Source: Paramacrobiotus metropolitanus
Lineage: Eukaryota > Tardigrada > Eutardigrada > Parachela > Macrobiotidae
DNA length: 64,000 bases
NCBI RefSeq assembly: GCF_019649055.1
Contig: NW_026570441.1
Coordinates: 62,001-126,000, forward strand
Direction of reading: 5' to 3'
Positions 54,367 through 64,000 of this stretch are shown here, one piece after another. The notes beneath the pieces were generated by a model. That model had not been told where the DNA came from. It searched no databases and was given only the letters and a program-made list of their open reading frames with translations. Made by a program: the position numbers and the translations under genes. The first letter of the stretch is position 1. Every line of letters starts with the position of its first letter.

Positions 54367-55148
54367 ATGGCATCTAAACAAACTTTAATCCTTCTTCTGC
54401 AGCATAAACTACAGTATGTCGAGTTTAAACGCGGTCATGCCCACGAATACGCTGCTATTAATGATGTGTTACGAGTATGTTCACAGCGAGTCCCTACTGT
54501 TACCAAGAACAGCCTCGCGCGTGCAATCCGCGACGCGTTCCTCTATACGCATCCCACGGATCGACTGCCAGTCCTAAACGTGAAGACAGCGGATCAAGTC
54601 CACCGATATCGGTCCCTCCAGTTCCGTCCTCATATCGGACGCTCCCCATCACCGGAGATCGCGGCGAAGAGAGTGTTATCGAGAGAACCAACGGATCTCT
54701 CGCCAACACTCCCCCCGTCAGCAGCATACAGCGACGTTAAGCTCGCCATGGACGATAACGTCCTCAAGCCCCCACGGGAAGCTGACCTCAATATTATCCG
54801 CAACAAGCCGGACAACGCAATCAAAGTGTGGGCCGAGGCTGCGACCGCCGTCGCCCAGCTGCGCCAGGAATTTGATTATCGCACCATCACCAAGTACAAC
54901 GCCCCCGAATCGCGCATGGACCTTGCTGGTCGTCAGATCCAGCTAAACCGTGTCACGACGACAACGCGCCTCAACCGTTTCGATGACGTACCAACGTACC
55001 ACCAAACCTCGAACTGTTGGGCCTACCACTCCACGAACTGCTCGATGAAGATCCGCCGTATGACCAGGTTGACATGGATATGCCCGATGGCGCCTCCGAG
55101 GACGATGAGGACGAGGATCCTAACGATTTCGATTATATTCCTAACTGA
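54367..55148 (+). pseudogene. Unknown protein with acidic C-terminus (frameshifted)
   Basis: ATG 54367 (MASKQTLILLLQHKL), globular helical first half, Pro/Ser linker, helical segment (KVWAEAATAVAQLRQEF). A one-base-type frameshift near 55010 leads to an acidic end (SEDDEDEDPNDFDYIPN) with TAA-like stop TGA at 55146-55148. Without the shift the frame runs on into non-coding-like residues to 55314. I recognise no family. It may be an accessory gene of the preceding element or of a virus. Confidence 0.45.
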
Positions 55149-55168
55149 TTGTTTTTGCTCTCATCTAC

Positions 55169-55507
55169 GTGTTGTACAACCAAAAAAATCTGCCAGTATT
55201 TTCTCTTTTGTATTGATGATATTCCCTTGCTCTCGATATCCTGCATTTAGTTGGCCGATTCCTGTTTTTACGGTAAAAACGGTGTTTTTCCCGCCTGAGA
55301 AGGGAGAAGTGTGAAGGGAATCGTCCCTCCTCTTGTACTCGTATGATACGCCTCTATGTTTGCTCCAGCATCTATGCTCCGCCCCGCTTTCGGGAGTATA
55401 TAAGATCATGCTAGTATGATATTTCAGCTAGCGTTAGTATTTCAGTTCTGGTTCAGTATTAAAGTTATTTGCCGAGTATTATATTTTCTCCTGCCGTTCC
55501 TCGCCAC
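55169..55507 (+). promoter_or_regulatory. LTR-like region with TATA box
   Basis: Begins TGTTGTACAACC and ends CCTCGCCACA, i.e. TG...CA ends. Contains a strong TATA (GAGTATATAAGATC, about 55396) about 110 bases before its end. No second copy is in the window and no purine tract precedes it, so a solo LTR or host promoter is equally possible. Confidence 0.35.
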
Positions 55508-55865
55508 ACGAACATAAATTCGAAAGCACAGCGCAATAAAAACTGATGAAGAAACGCGAAACGCGTGGCGAATCGAGATGCTAAGTACGTATGTAACTCG
55601 CTCCTGCTTGCTAGTGGCTTCAGCCAGTGCAATACTAACGTCGTACAGTGCAATACCGTACTGTACAGCCGACTGCGTTCAGCCAATTGGCTGCAGCCAT
55701 TGTACAGTATGTAAACAGTGAACGAGCCCATAAAACCTTTAATGTATTGTACAATTGTACGTGCGCCTCCACCGTAAAATAAATAATAATGGACAAGTGC
55801 TGGCTAGTACAGTACTTAAAATTCATAATAATATAATATATATAGTATAAAGGTAACCGCCCTTA

Positions 55866-56300
55866 GTGCAAGCGAGCGAGCGTGTAAATTTTTCTTGTTG
55901 TAATGCTCAACATAAGCATATGTTGACATCTTTTATCGTCAAATGTCTTCGACCTTTCCACACGCCCACTGTTTTTGGTCTGCGGGGCGACTGCGGAGTA
56001 ACCATTTCCTTTAAAATATCGGAAATGGTGCGGTCTGTTTCGGACAGTGCTCCATCCACGTGTGCAGCTGTCGCTCCATGTCGTGCGGTATGCGTGCTCT
56101 TTTGGATGAATGGACAGACACCACTGTATGGTACTCATACCTAGGTACGACTGCGCGTTACACCATCCGCAGCCGGCAATGTCCACTACAGGGCACTGAG
56201 CACTCCGCACTGTACCCTGACATTACCTTGGATGATTTTATTACAGCATGCCGCGGTCTCCTATTCGGCACGGTCCAGTTAAACCAGTGCGTTGTTTAAG
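55866..56300 (+). pseudogene. F-box-family paralogue fragment
   Basis: One frame reads FIVKCLRPFH, then ISFKISEMVRSVSDSAP. The next frame, to TAA at 56297-56299, reads SALYPDITLDDFITACRGLL, then TVQLNQC. These parallel PIFKCVRS, IFLHVSDMIQYVAKNNA and VLLRDFIAACRRLP...IQLMNC in the F-box gene at 60.4-61.0 kb, in the same order. No F-box itself is present. A decayed partial duplicate. Confidence 0.6.
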
Positions 56301-57932
56301 GTCATTGAGGGGGCCGCCGGATAACTATCATGTGGATATTGCCTTGTTAGCGACGCGGCTTACGGTGATGGTGCTTTTGACCAGCACGGTGTGGGAAGCG
56401 TTTGAGGCGAGTTTGCCGTTGCCAACCGCATAACAGCAACATGTAGTGCTAAAGTCTTTAGCCCGAATCCCTGATGTGCAGAGCAAAGATAATTTGTTTC
56501 GATGGGACTACAGGAGAATGGTTTGCAAGGTAGTGAGTGAGTGTCTGTTTGTTGAAGCTGAATAATATAATGGTCAGAGAGTTCCAATGCATTGTCGTGC
56601 ATCAACAGTCAAGTTGTCATTGGGTCTTTTTTTAAATTTATTATTAAACGAACGTAATTATGAATTAAGTTGATTCTGAACCAAAATTACCTAGGTCTGA
56701 AGCACGTTTCTGAAATGTTTAAATAAAAATTTTTGGAAAATGTCTATTTAGCCTTGAATTAAATGACAGGAATGCGGAACCGGTTCGGGATAGACCCGAC
56801 AAAAACTGAAATGTGAGCAGCTCTGCTGATAAGCCTTCCACAGCATATGCAACAGCTACAAAAATCGACTGTAGACTCTCCACTTCTTCTGTTGCAGTCT
56901 TACCCAACCGTGTCTTTAGCTGTCCACGTGCCGTAACTCGTTACAGTGTTAGCATTCAGTAACGGCGACCGCAAAATGAAAGCCCAGACTGTGTGTGCAC
57001 ACCACGCGCAGTTTATTCTGCGTTCAGCATGTGCAAATGGGAAACACATCAAATGGGAAACGCATCCGAAGGGAAAACACCGAAAGTAGGTATATTTATT
57101 TTGTCCATGGCCCGCGCATCATACGCGGCAGATGCTGAAGGGCTTTCGTGCAAGATGCAGCGCAGACATTTGACGGTCGTCCCATGAAATCTTTCGATGC
57201 GTTCTTGTAAAAGTGGTTGTAGTAAGCTGAACAAGAAATAAGTTAACAGTACCTAGTGTTGAAGGGACCGAAACAGGAAGGCTACGGCTGATTACTAATG
57301 ACTGCATCTTTTCACTCTTCTTCTTCATGGCCGGCAAAGCGGCGCTCAATATGCAACAGAAATGCATCCTTAATATCCGCAAACGAGACTTTCCGATCGA
57401 CTGGTTCCTAACATCAACACATGTCGTTCTGCAGACTTCTCTATAGTTCCTTGGCGGACACTAAAATTTAATAGCATTCGCTCAGCACTAAACAGCACTG
57501 AATCAGCCGGGCAGAAATCCACCGAATGAGAAATGAGCATCTTTGTTTTAGCTGTCTCAGCGAAAAGAAATGCGCAACGTTTTTTTACGCACATCGCAGT
57601 GACCGCACAGCGTTTATAGAATTACAATATGAAGTACCGGTATGCCTGTTCTGTGCAACATCACTTATTATTCATGCAACAAGCCTAATGTACGGCAAAG
57701 TATTAACGGTCATTTTTTAACGGATGATAAACTGTATAGGCTTTTGAAACGGCGGTTTTCGATGGCAGAGTGGAAATGGGGAGGGTAATCATGGCGGTCA
57801 AGGCAAAAGGTAAACTTTTAAAGGGGGCCGGCCTAAAAGGCTATTATCACTTGCGCCTCTTTGGCTCGATATGCCAATAACGTCATATTCCTGGCCTATG
57901 AGCAAAGTTTCTAGGCCGTCTACACTTTGCTA
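56301..57932. other. Stretch with no recognised gene
   Basis: Short open frames only, none with recognisable sense. 57520-57720 has a plus-strand open stretch with Cys pairs (CFSCLSEKKC) but no context. Nothing firm is seen. Confidence 0.4.
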
Positions 57933-58575
57933 CAGTGGAACCTCCCGACCTTGAACACCCTCGGTACGCAGTTTCTTGTTCAGGGTTCAGAGGTGTTCAT
58001 GGTTCGGAGGTACTGCCCCTAGGGGCAGAGACTTTCTCAGGGGGCCCCTGAATTCGTATAATATATATGTAGCTATTTAATAAGCTTAATGTATGATTTG
58101 TGTCGTGTTGGGGAAGATAAAAGCTTAAGACGTCAATTACAATTCAAAAAAATTAAAATTTAATATTCGTCGGCCGAAAAATCAGCGAGAATAGATTTTT
58201 TTCATCAGAATGAGCAGCGGTAAACTTGTTTGGGGCGTACTTGCCTTGATGTTCATTTAAAAGCTAAAATTTGTTCACGAAATAAAAATACTGAACGGCA
58301 GACGAGTGGTTACCGATGATCTAAGTGAACACCTTGAACACTTGATCTTCCCGGATGTTTTGCTTAACTGCTCTGTTCATGCCTGGAGGTATAATTTACT
58401 ATTTAAGCATACTGCGGTACATAGCCGAGTGTTCACGGTTCAGAGTTCAGAGGTGTTCAGGGTTCAGAGGTCCCCCCTAATGCTATACATTACGAGAAGC
58501 GCCGGTACGAAAATAGTTGTTCAAGATTCAGAGGTGTTCAGCGTTCGGGGGTGTTCAAAGTAGGAGGTTCCACTG
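57933..58575. mobile_element. Non-autonomous Tigger/pogo-like inverted-repeat element
   Basis: Ends CAGTGGAACCTCC...TTGAACACC and its inverse GGTGTTCAAAG...GGAGGTTCCACTG, flanked by TA on both sides (57931-57932 and 58576-58577). Inside are repeated GTTCAGGGTTCAGAGGTGTTC words near both ends. 643 bases, no transposase. TA target and CAGT-type ends fit the Tc1/mariner-pogo superfamily. Confidence 0.8.
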
Positions 58576-59542
58576 TATTCGGTTCTACTCACTTTACTAC
58601 TAATTTTGATTGGTACTCAGTTGTATCTGTCTCCCTATCCCAACCTTACCCTGATCAATGATCATTAACATTTTCTCAGTAAATTTTGAATAGCGTTCAG
58701 GTCTCCACAATTTTGCGCTAAACATTGGTGAATTGCCACATCACACTGTGCAATACAGCTGAACCATGTGGTGCGGAATCTACCGGAGCAACACTGTGGA
58801 TGTTAAGGTTGGCAATGGTCTGGTTCGGTATGGGCGCGTCGTGGATGTGACTGACAACGGATTCTTCGTTGACTTTCTCTGTCCTGCCGGACGACGCCGC
58901 TTTTTTCCTTTTGGCAGCAGCGTCTTTCTGGGTGATTTTTCGCGTCGCAATTGCTCCCACCGTGCCGCTGCTGACCCTGGAGGTCACGCGAACAAAATGG
59001 CCGTGGAAGTTCTGATCCGGGAGACACCTTCGGAACCGTGGACGTGGGTTCCTGCTCGAATTGCTGAAACGCAGAGATACGACGACAGCAGATGGCATGC
59101 ATCGCGCTGTGTGGCGGTGGTCCAGTGGGGCGATCAACTCGCTCGGACGGATATCGTTTGTAGGGAGCGCTTTGGAGTGCCTGTGCCGAGCAGTGTTTGG
59201 AGTACAGTGACTGCAGTCCGGCCTTCGCGGTATGGGCAAGCGCCGTGTAACACTTGCAAAAATGCAAAGCGCGTTGAAAATTGGACATTTGTAAAGCGCA
59301 GTGTGAAGTTACCGAACGAGTTCTGCGCCGTGTCCCTAAAAGAGTTTTCCAAAATGCTGCACAGCAAGACATTCCAATCCGACCCTGTGCTACACTTGCG
59401 GTCAGTTTCATTTGTGGAAGTGAAGGATGGGCGTGTATACTATCTAGAGAGACAGTCTAAATGGAATGGCGAACTGAAGCATTCGGTAAAGTAGAACGAT
59501 ACACTGTGCATACGATAACTACGATTCACTTCGATATACATA

Positions 59543-60295
59543 CAGTAAAATCCCTTTACTACATACACCCTCCGTTCTCAACTCTCCGTATGTTGTAAAG
59601 AGATGTAGGTATGTGACACAGGGGCACTGCCCCTGGGGGCGCCCATTAGCTTACCCCCAGGGGGCTGGTCATACATTGGTCAATAGCAACTAAGCACGGT
59701 GCCGCTGATGTTTCATTTATAAATTCCTGCTATTCCTCACAAAAGTGGCTCTGCAACGCTTCTTTCATGCATTCCTTTTTGAAAAGCTACCGTATTACTG
59801 GCATTTTATGCCTCAGAATGAACCTGTAACCAATAATTTTCGATGCCTTTTTGCTGTTTCTACTGTCAGATCTTGTACTTGACAGTCCATATGAGACAGA
59901 AACCGGAACTTTCTTTGAAACTTTTTTGCGCTTATTGGGCCAGCTGTATGTAACGCAGAGGTTGACTGTATGTTAAATACTGTCAGCGGTTCCACGAAAA
60001 GGTGTATGTAATACTTATAGAGGGGTGAATGTTATATAGAGAACTGCCCCTATGTTATAATCCACCGAACAGTCCGGTTCTCAGCCGCACGCAGCGGCGT
60101 AACGAGCTCAAAGGTTTGGGGTGGGCCACCAGTATTGGCTTTGGGGTAGGCCGTTCCCATAGACTCTATGCTATAATTTTTCGTTTGGGGTGGGCCATGG
60201 CCCCCAAATTATTAGGCTCGTTACGCCACTGGCCGCACGTATATAATAAAGGGGTGAATGTTGTATAAGGGTGTATGTAACGAGGGGTTTTACTG
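59543..60295. mobile_element. Second Tigger-like element, inside the F-box gene intron
   Basis: CAGTAAAATCCCTTTACTAC (59543) pairs with the inverse GTTACGAGGGG... i.e. GTAACGAGGGGTTTTACTG ending 60295. TA flanks at 59541-59542 and 60296-60297. 753 bases including a nested hAT element. Without it the host intron would be about 85 bases, close to the 87-base PolB intron 3. Confidence 0.85.
60092..60231. mobile_element. Nested hAT-type MITE with 8-base target duplication
   Basis: Ends CAGCGGCGTAACGAGC and GGCTCGTTACGCCACTG, flanked by identical 8-base copies GCCGCACG at 60084-60091 and 60232-60239. Ends starting CAG and an 8-base duplication are hallmarks of hAT. 140 bases, no coding capacity; GGTGGGCCA words repeat inside. 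Confidence 0.9.
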
Positions 60296-61664
60296 TAATA
60301 TAATACTGCTACGGTACGTTTTTAGAATCCTGTGGGAAGATTCCACCGCCATTTAATTGACAGTCTCCCGCGCTTGCTCAGAACCCTACAACCGCGGTCC
60401 AGAATTTCGGACAGTATGGACGCTTCCAGCGCGCTGCCACCGGAATTATGGCTGGAAGTGTTTTCCCATCTGCAAACGATGGCTCAGACTAAGCTGCGCG
60501 TTGTCTGCTCCACATGGAATTACATTCTGGATTCCCCATTGTTAACTGCCTATCTGGTTCTGAGGAGCTTCGAAGGGTTAGAAGACAGCAACCGCATTAA
60601 CTTCGAATATTTGCTGACAGCACCTATCTTTAAATGCGTGCGCTCATCGACCCAGCGCATCGTTATGGCTGATTGGTGTCGGCTGGTCAAGAGTGATATT
60701 TTCTTGCACGTATCAGACATGATACAATATGTTGCGAAGAATAACGCAGGAATCCGGTTTACAGCGATGTATCTATTGGGTTTTCATTGCCCTCTTCAGA
60801 TTAACATAAATTACGGCGGATATCTTGAGCTGGTTGACTGTGAACAGCATCCCACTGATCTGAACAAGCCTATGTTTAATTCTCAAGTTCTGCTGAGGGA
60901 TTTCATCGCAGCTTGCCGAAGATTACCATGCACTTGGATACAATTGATGAACTGCACCATCGATTTGTGTATCGAATCGGTCCTCATCTGTCCGCACCAC
61001 CCAGTCTAATTATACACATCCCCATGGTTCGACTGCTGAATAACGATGACTTGGAGTGCTCAGTGTGGGATGCTCAGGAAAGCCGTCTGCCGCCTGTCAG
61101 TGATAAGCAGCTTGAAATGCTGTTTGACTTTCTGGCATGGATGGCCGAACAAAATGAAACATCACAAGGGCTATGGAACTGGAGGGTTGTGGTAAGCAAG
61201 GTAAGGTACCCAAGTTCCGTAGATCCGCTACTTGGAGTGTGGGAGTATGAAGCATTTGTCGGTAGCACAGAAAGGTGTAAGCAAGGCTAAGAATATAGCA
61301 ATACTGACCGATACAGTTGTTAGATTTTATTTATTCCATCTGCCTTTGAACTCAGTCTTCTGTCTCATACGTATTATCGGTCGTGTAGGCCACTGCTGTA
61401 ATTATGGTTAACGCATTAACCAGTAAATAAGTTTTTGCGGAGACTGTTTTATTAAAAAAGCCTGAATCGCCGGGCACAATTACTTCCAACTCCACTTACC
61501 ATTGCAGGTGTTGTGTGCAACGCAGACTTCGGATCCCCGCCCACAGTCGCATTATCGCGGGAAGAAGTGGTGTGCCGACGGACTGCACGACTTGCAGCTA
61601 GAGAAACTATCCCGGATTGCGATGCATTTCCTCATCTTGCTGACGGACTTTAACGCGGAATAAA

Positions 61665-63509
61665 CCTATCGTTTCAGCGGTTACTAGTTGTTGTTTCTCA
61701 TCCTCAGTTTTCACTTAGCGTATTTTGCGTTTTATCACATTTTAAGCACTTACCGAAACATTTTCGTAAATCGGTTTTTATTGATATGAGCCAGTTGCAA
61801 CGGAAGTCGGTTTGTTGTCGTTATGTCATTGAGATGCTCGTAGTCAGCGCTTATGTTCTATTTTTTGCGCTCGATTGACTATCATCGGAACCTTAATATG
61901 GCCATAGGAGCTAATGGCTTGGAATAGTAACGATGATTTGTTTTGTTGAACAAAATTTACTTGTTTGAATCGCATTTGTGCAGTGGACCACTGCACACAG
62001 GTGGCACCTACGTAAAGTGAATGGGCGTCATACCTTCAAATGGCCAAGACTCGAATTATTTTTCTTTAAAACCGAGGATACGCCGAAGGATGATGGCTCA
62101 CGCTGCTCGCATTGGCTTTAATTGCTCGTGCTATTAACCCGGGAACGCTCGGTACTCGAAGTAGTTAGGGTTTTTGCTTAAGAACCGAGATTTTCCGATG
62201 AAAAAATTCAGCTAAGAAAGAGATTTTTGTTTGGCTTTACTGCCCACATGTCGCCGGCGGTAGCCAGTGTGTCAGGTGACATCAATGGGCATAGACGGTC
62301 ATTAGCATCAAAGACATTTAATTCTCTAGTAATTATGCGAACAGCAGTTAACAAAAACCAAAGTGCCTTGCAGATAGTGTTCAAAGGGTACTACAAACAG
62401 GAGTATAGTAGTGGTCAGCCAACTGACCACTGGTCAGCGACAAAGAGAAACATGGGGAACTATTTCGCAGTACTTGAATGCCGTACGAGAAAAAAAAGGA
62501 AAAACAAGTGTTGTTAAAGAAAAAAACCTATTTACAGGCAACCTATTTGGAAAAACGTATGGGATGGCAACGGGCGGTAAACCGTTGTAGTGGATGGCCC
62601 AGTGCAGAGACGATCGGGCAGAATTACATGTCAACAAACTGCAAAATTTCGTATGTCGGGATTGTGATTCTGATCTACGGTATGACTGGCAAAACTGCGA
62701 TGGAATTGGGGAATAATGGCAACCGCCACGTTTAAAGCAGAGAATCTACCGGAAGGCGGAGGTTGCCAGCCAACTTGCCGAAAGGTCATTAGTACTACCA
62801 CCCATATACTTCTAGCTATGTCGAAGTACTTCGTTGAACTATCCAACATGCCTTTTATGCAGGCGCCACAGTTAAGCGTTTCCAAGCGGTATAACGATTC
62901 CGTAGTTGGACGCGATCTGGTACAGGTAGTCATATCGTTTTCAATGATAGTAGTTGGCTGTACAATCGGAAGTATGACTATCACGTTTGGACTTTATTGA
63001 ATGCTTTATTGACCGGAAACGGATATAACTTTTAAAACAAGAACCGACCACCCGGGGTGGCGATCATCAAAAGTGTTTTTGATCGGGTTTTAACACTTCG
63101 ATGAGTCAACGAGTCACACAAATCCGATTCGGATAGCTTTAACAAATCAAACCACGCTCAGTCACGCAAAGGGAGAATTTAATTGCGCAACATGACCAAA
63201 GCTTTCCATATGCTATCCATCACCCTGCAGGCCTGCACTCTGCATCGGTCCTGTGGAGACTGTGCATTTGCTTCGGAGTTTGGACGCGGTTGACGGTTAG
63301 TTTCCTTGCATCACCTGTTTACAAACTAAAAGTACGCTTGCTTCTGAACATGTTTTGTCTTAACGCCTCAAGGACTTGAGTACGAGATATGCAGGATTTT
63401 TTATTCTATAGCAAACCTACCCAGATCATCAACTACATTTCCGCAGTGTGAAATAGACGGTTTTGTTTTCGTTTTTAGCCATTCTTCGTCAGTGAAACTC
63501 AGCTGCATC
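61665..63509. other. Stretch with no recognised gene
   Basis: Short open frames without recognisable sense. A short hairpin (GATCATCAAAAG...TTTTTGATC) is near 63065. Presumably intergenic between two members of one gene family. Confidence 0.45.
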
Positions 63510-64000
63510 ATGTCCTTCGGAGTCTATCAAGGAAACAGTGTGGATATTGTGGTTGGCGATGGTCTGGTTCGCTACGGACGCGTGGTGGACGTAGGAGACA
63601 ACGGGTTTTTGTTGACTTCCTGTGTCCTACCGGACGACGCCGCTTTATTCCTTTTGGCAGCAGCGTCTTTCTCAGCGATTTCGCACCTCGCGCTTTGCCA
63701 CACCCTACCGCATCTGCGCCTGGAGAGCCCGTGGACGATATCGCCGTGGAAGTCCTAATGCGGGAGTCGTCTTCGGCCCCGTGGACGTGGGTTCCTGCTC
63801 GGATGGTTAACATGCAGCGTTACGCTGCCAACAGAGCGCGTCCGTCGCGCTGTGCCGCAGTGGTCAGATGGGGCGACCAATTCGCACGGACGGATATTGT
63901 TCCCACGGAGCGCATTTGCACTCCTATACCGAGTCATTTTTGGACCGCAGCTCGGCCATCAAATTATGAGCGGATGCCGTCTGCCACTGATCATACGGCA
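63510..64000 (+). pseudogene. Paralogue of the F-box fusion gene, first exon (cut by window edge)
   Basis: ATG 63510 (MSFGVYQGNSVDIVV), then GLVRYGRVVDVGDNGF as in the gene at 58766. A one-base shift near 63610 moves the sense to another frame (GRRRFIPFGSSVFLSDF, then SSAPWTWVPARMVNMQRY, RCAAVVRWGDQFARTDIV) which runs to the window end. Upstream bases (AAACTCAGCTGCATCATG) resemble those before the first copy. Tandem duplicate; the rest lies outside. Confidence 0.65.

Larger units (their letters stand above)
58766..61664 (+). pseudogene. F-box fusion gene, host family, two to four exons
   Basis: Exon 1 58766-59485 encodes MWCGIYRSNTVDVKVGNGLV, RYGRVVDVTDNGFFVDFLCP and later EPWTWVPARIAETQRY: a chromatin-reader-like or Tudor-like beta domain of unknown role. 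An 840-base phase-0 intron (59486-60325) contains a transposable element. Exon 2 from 60326 carries an F-box (LPPELWLEVFSHLQTMAQTK, then LRVVCSTWNYIL), which would link targets to an SCF ubiquitin ligase. A frameshift near 61000 leads to the remaining sense up to about 61290. A possible last exon follows an acceptor at 61506 (TTGCAG). The domain combination is one I recall from tardigrade gene families. The frameshift suggests a pseudogene or a sequencing error. Confidence 0.65.

Noticed and set aside
62227-63000. Short open frames near 62.3-63.0 kb as exons
   Set aside because: No similarity to neighbouring family genes and no convincing splice borders.

Overview
The window is eukaryotic: spliceosomal introns with GT-AG ends, TATA-type promoters, and no bacterial-style gene packing outside viral DNA. 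It is almost entirely mobile and viral DNA with a few host genes at the right end. Two host genes encode a domain (RYGRVVDV.DNGF...) that I recall, without being able to search, from tardigrade gene families, one fused to an F-box. A tardigrade is therefore my best guess for the host, held loosely.

Layout. (1) 1 to about 16.3 kb: a very large decayed Ty3/Gypsy-like retroelement (G1) on the minus strand, with Gag (repeat-rich N-terminus, capsid, RGG box, CCHC knuckle), protease, a long spacer, RT, RNase H, integrase with an AT-hook tail, and a third gene (ORF3) in the position where Env often lies. (2) About 17.6 to 26.73 kb: a related minus-strand element (G2), truncated within RNase H, split by a terminal-inverted-repeat element, with degenerate tandem repeats at its 3' side. 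(3) 26.73 to 30.54 kb: plus strand, an LTR/promoter-like region followed by a broken coiled-coil Gag-like gene. (4) About 30.55 to 46.7 kb: a Polinton/Maverick (adintovirus-like) endogenous virus. It has the core set: PolB, integrase with chromodomain, packaging ATPase, cysteine protease, major and minor capsid proteins and small virion proteins. It also has uncommon genes: a TBP-like protein, two PC4-like proteins, a BIR-BIR-RING IAP, and an ADP-ribosylhydrolase joined in frame to a BIR domain. (5) 47.4 to 53.3 kb: an acidic ORF fragment, then a plus-strand Gypsy-like pol and an envelope-like glycoprotein gene, both frameshifted. (6) 53.3 to 64 kb: an unknown gene with an acidic tail, a TATA/LTR-like region, an F-box paralogue fragment, terminal-inverted-repeat elements (one nested in another inside an intron), a spliced F-box-fusion gene and the start of a paralogue cut by the window edge.

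The Polinton is the most interesting part. Its late-type block (34.3 to 40.4 kb) is a chain of genes whose stops and starts overlap by 1 to 4 bases. Genes of early or regulatory type (PC4-like, ARH-BIR, IAP, PolB) instead have copies of an ACTGGCG motif some 50 to 120 bases upstream of their likely starts. I infer a virus that carries host-like basal transcription factors and an early promoter element. The copy is inactive now: PolB, integrase, IAP and the pVI-like gene are frameshifted, and several other genes carry single in-frame stops. TBP-like, ATPase, minor capsid, protease and two small genes remain open.
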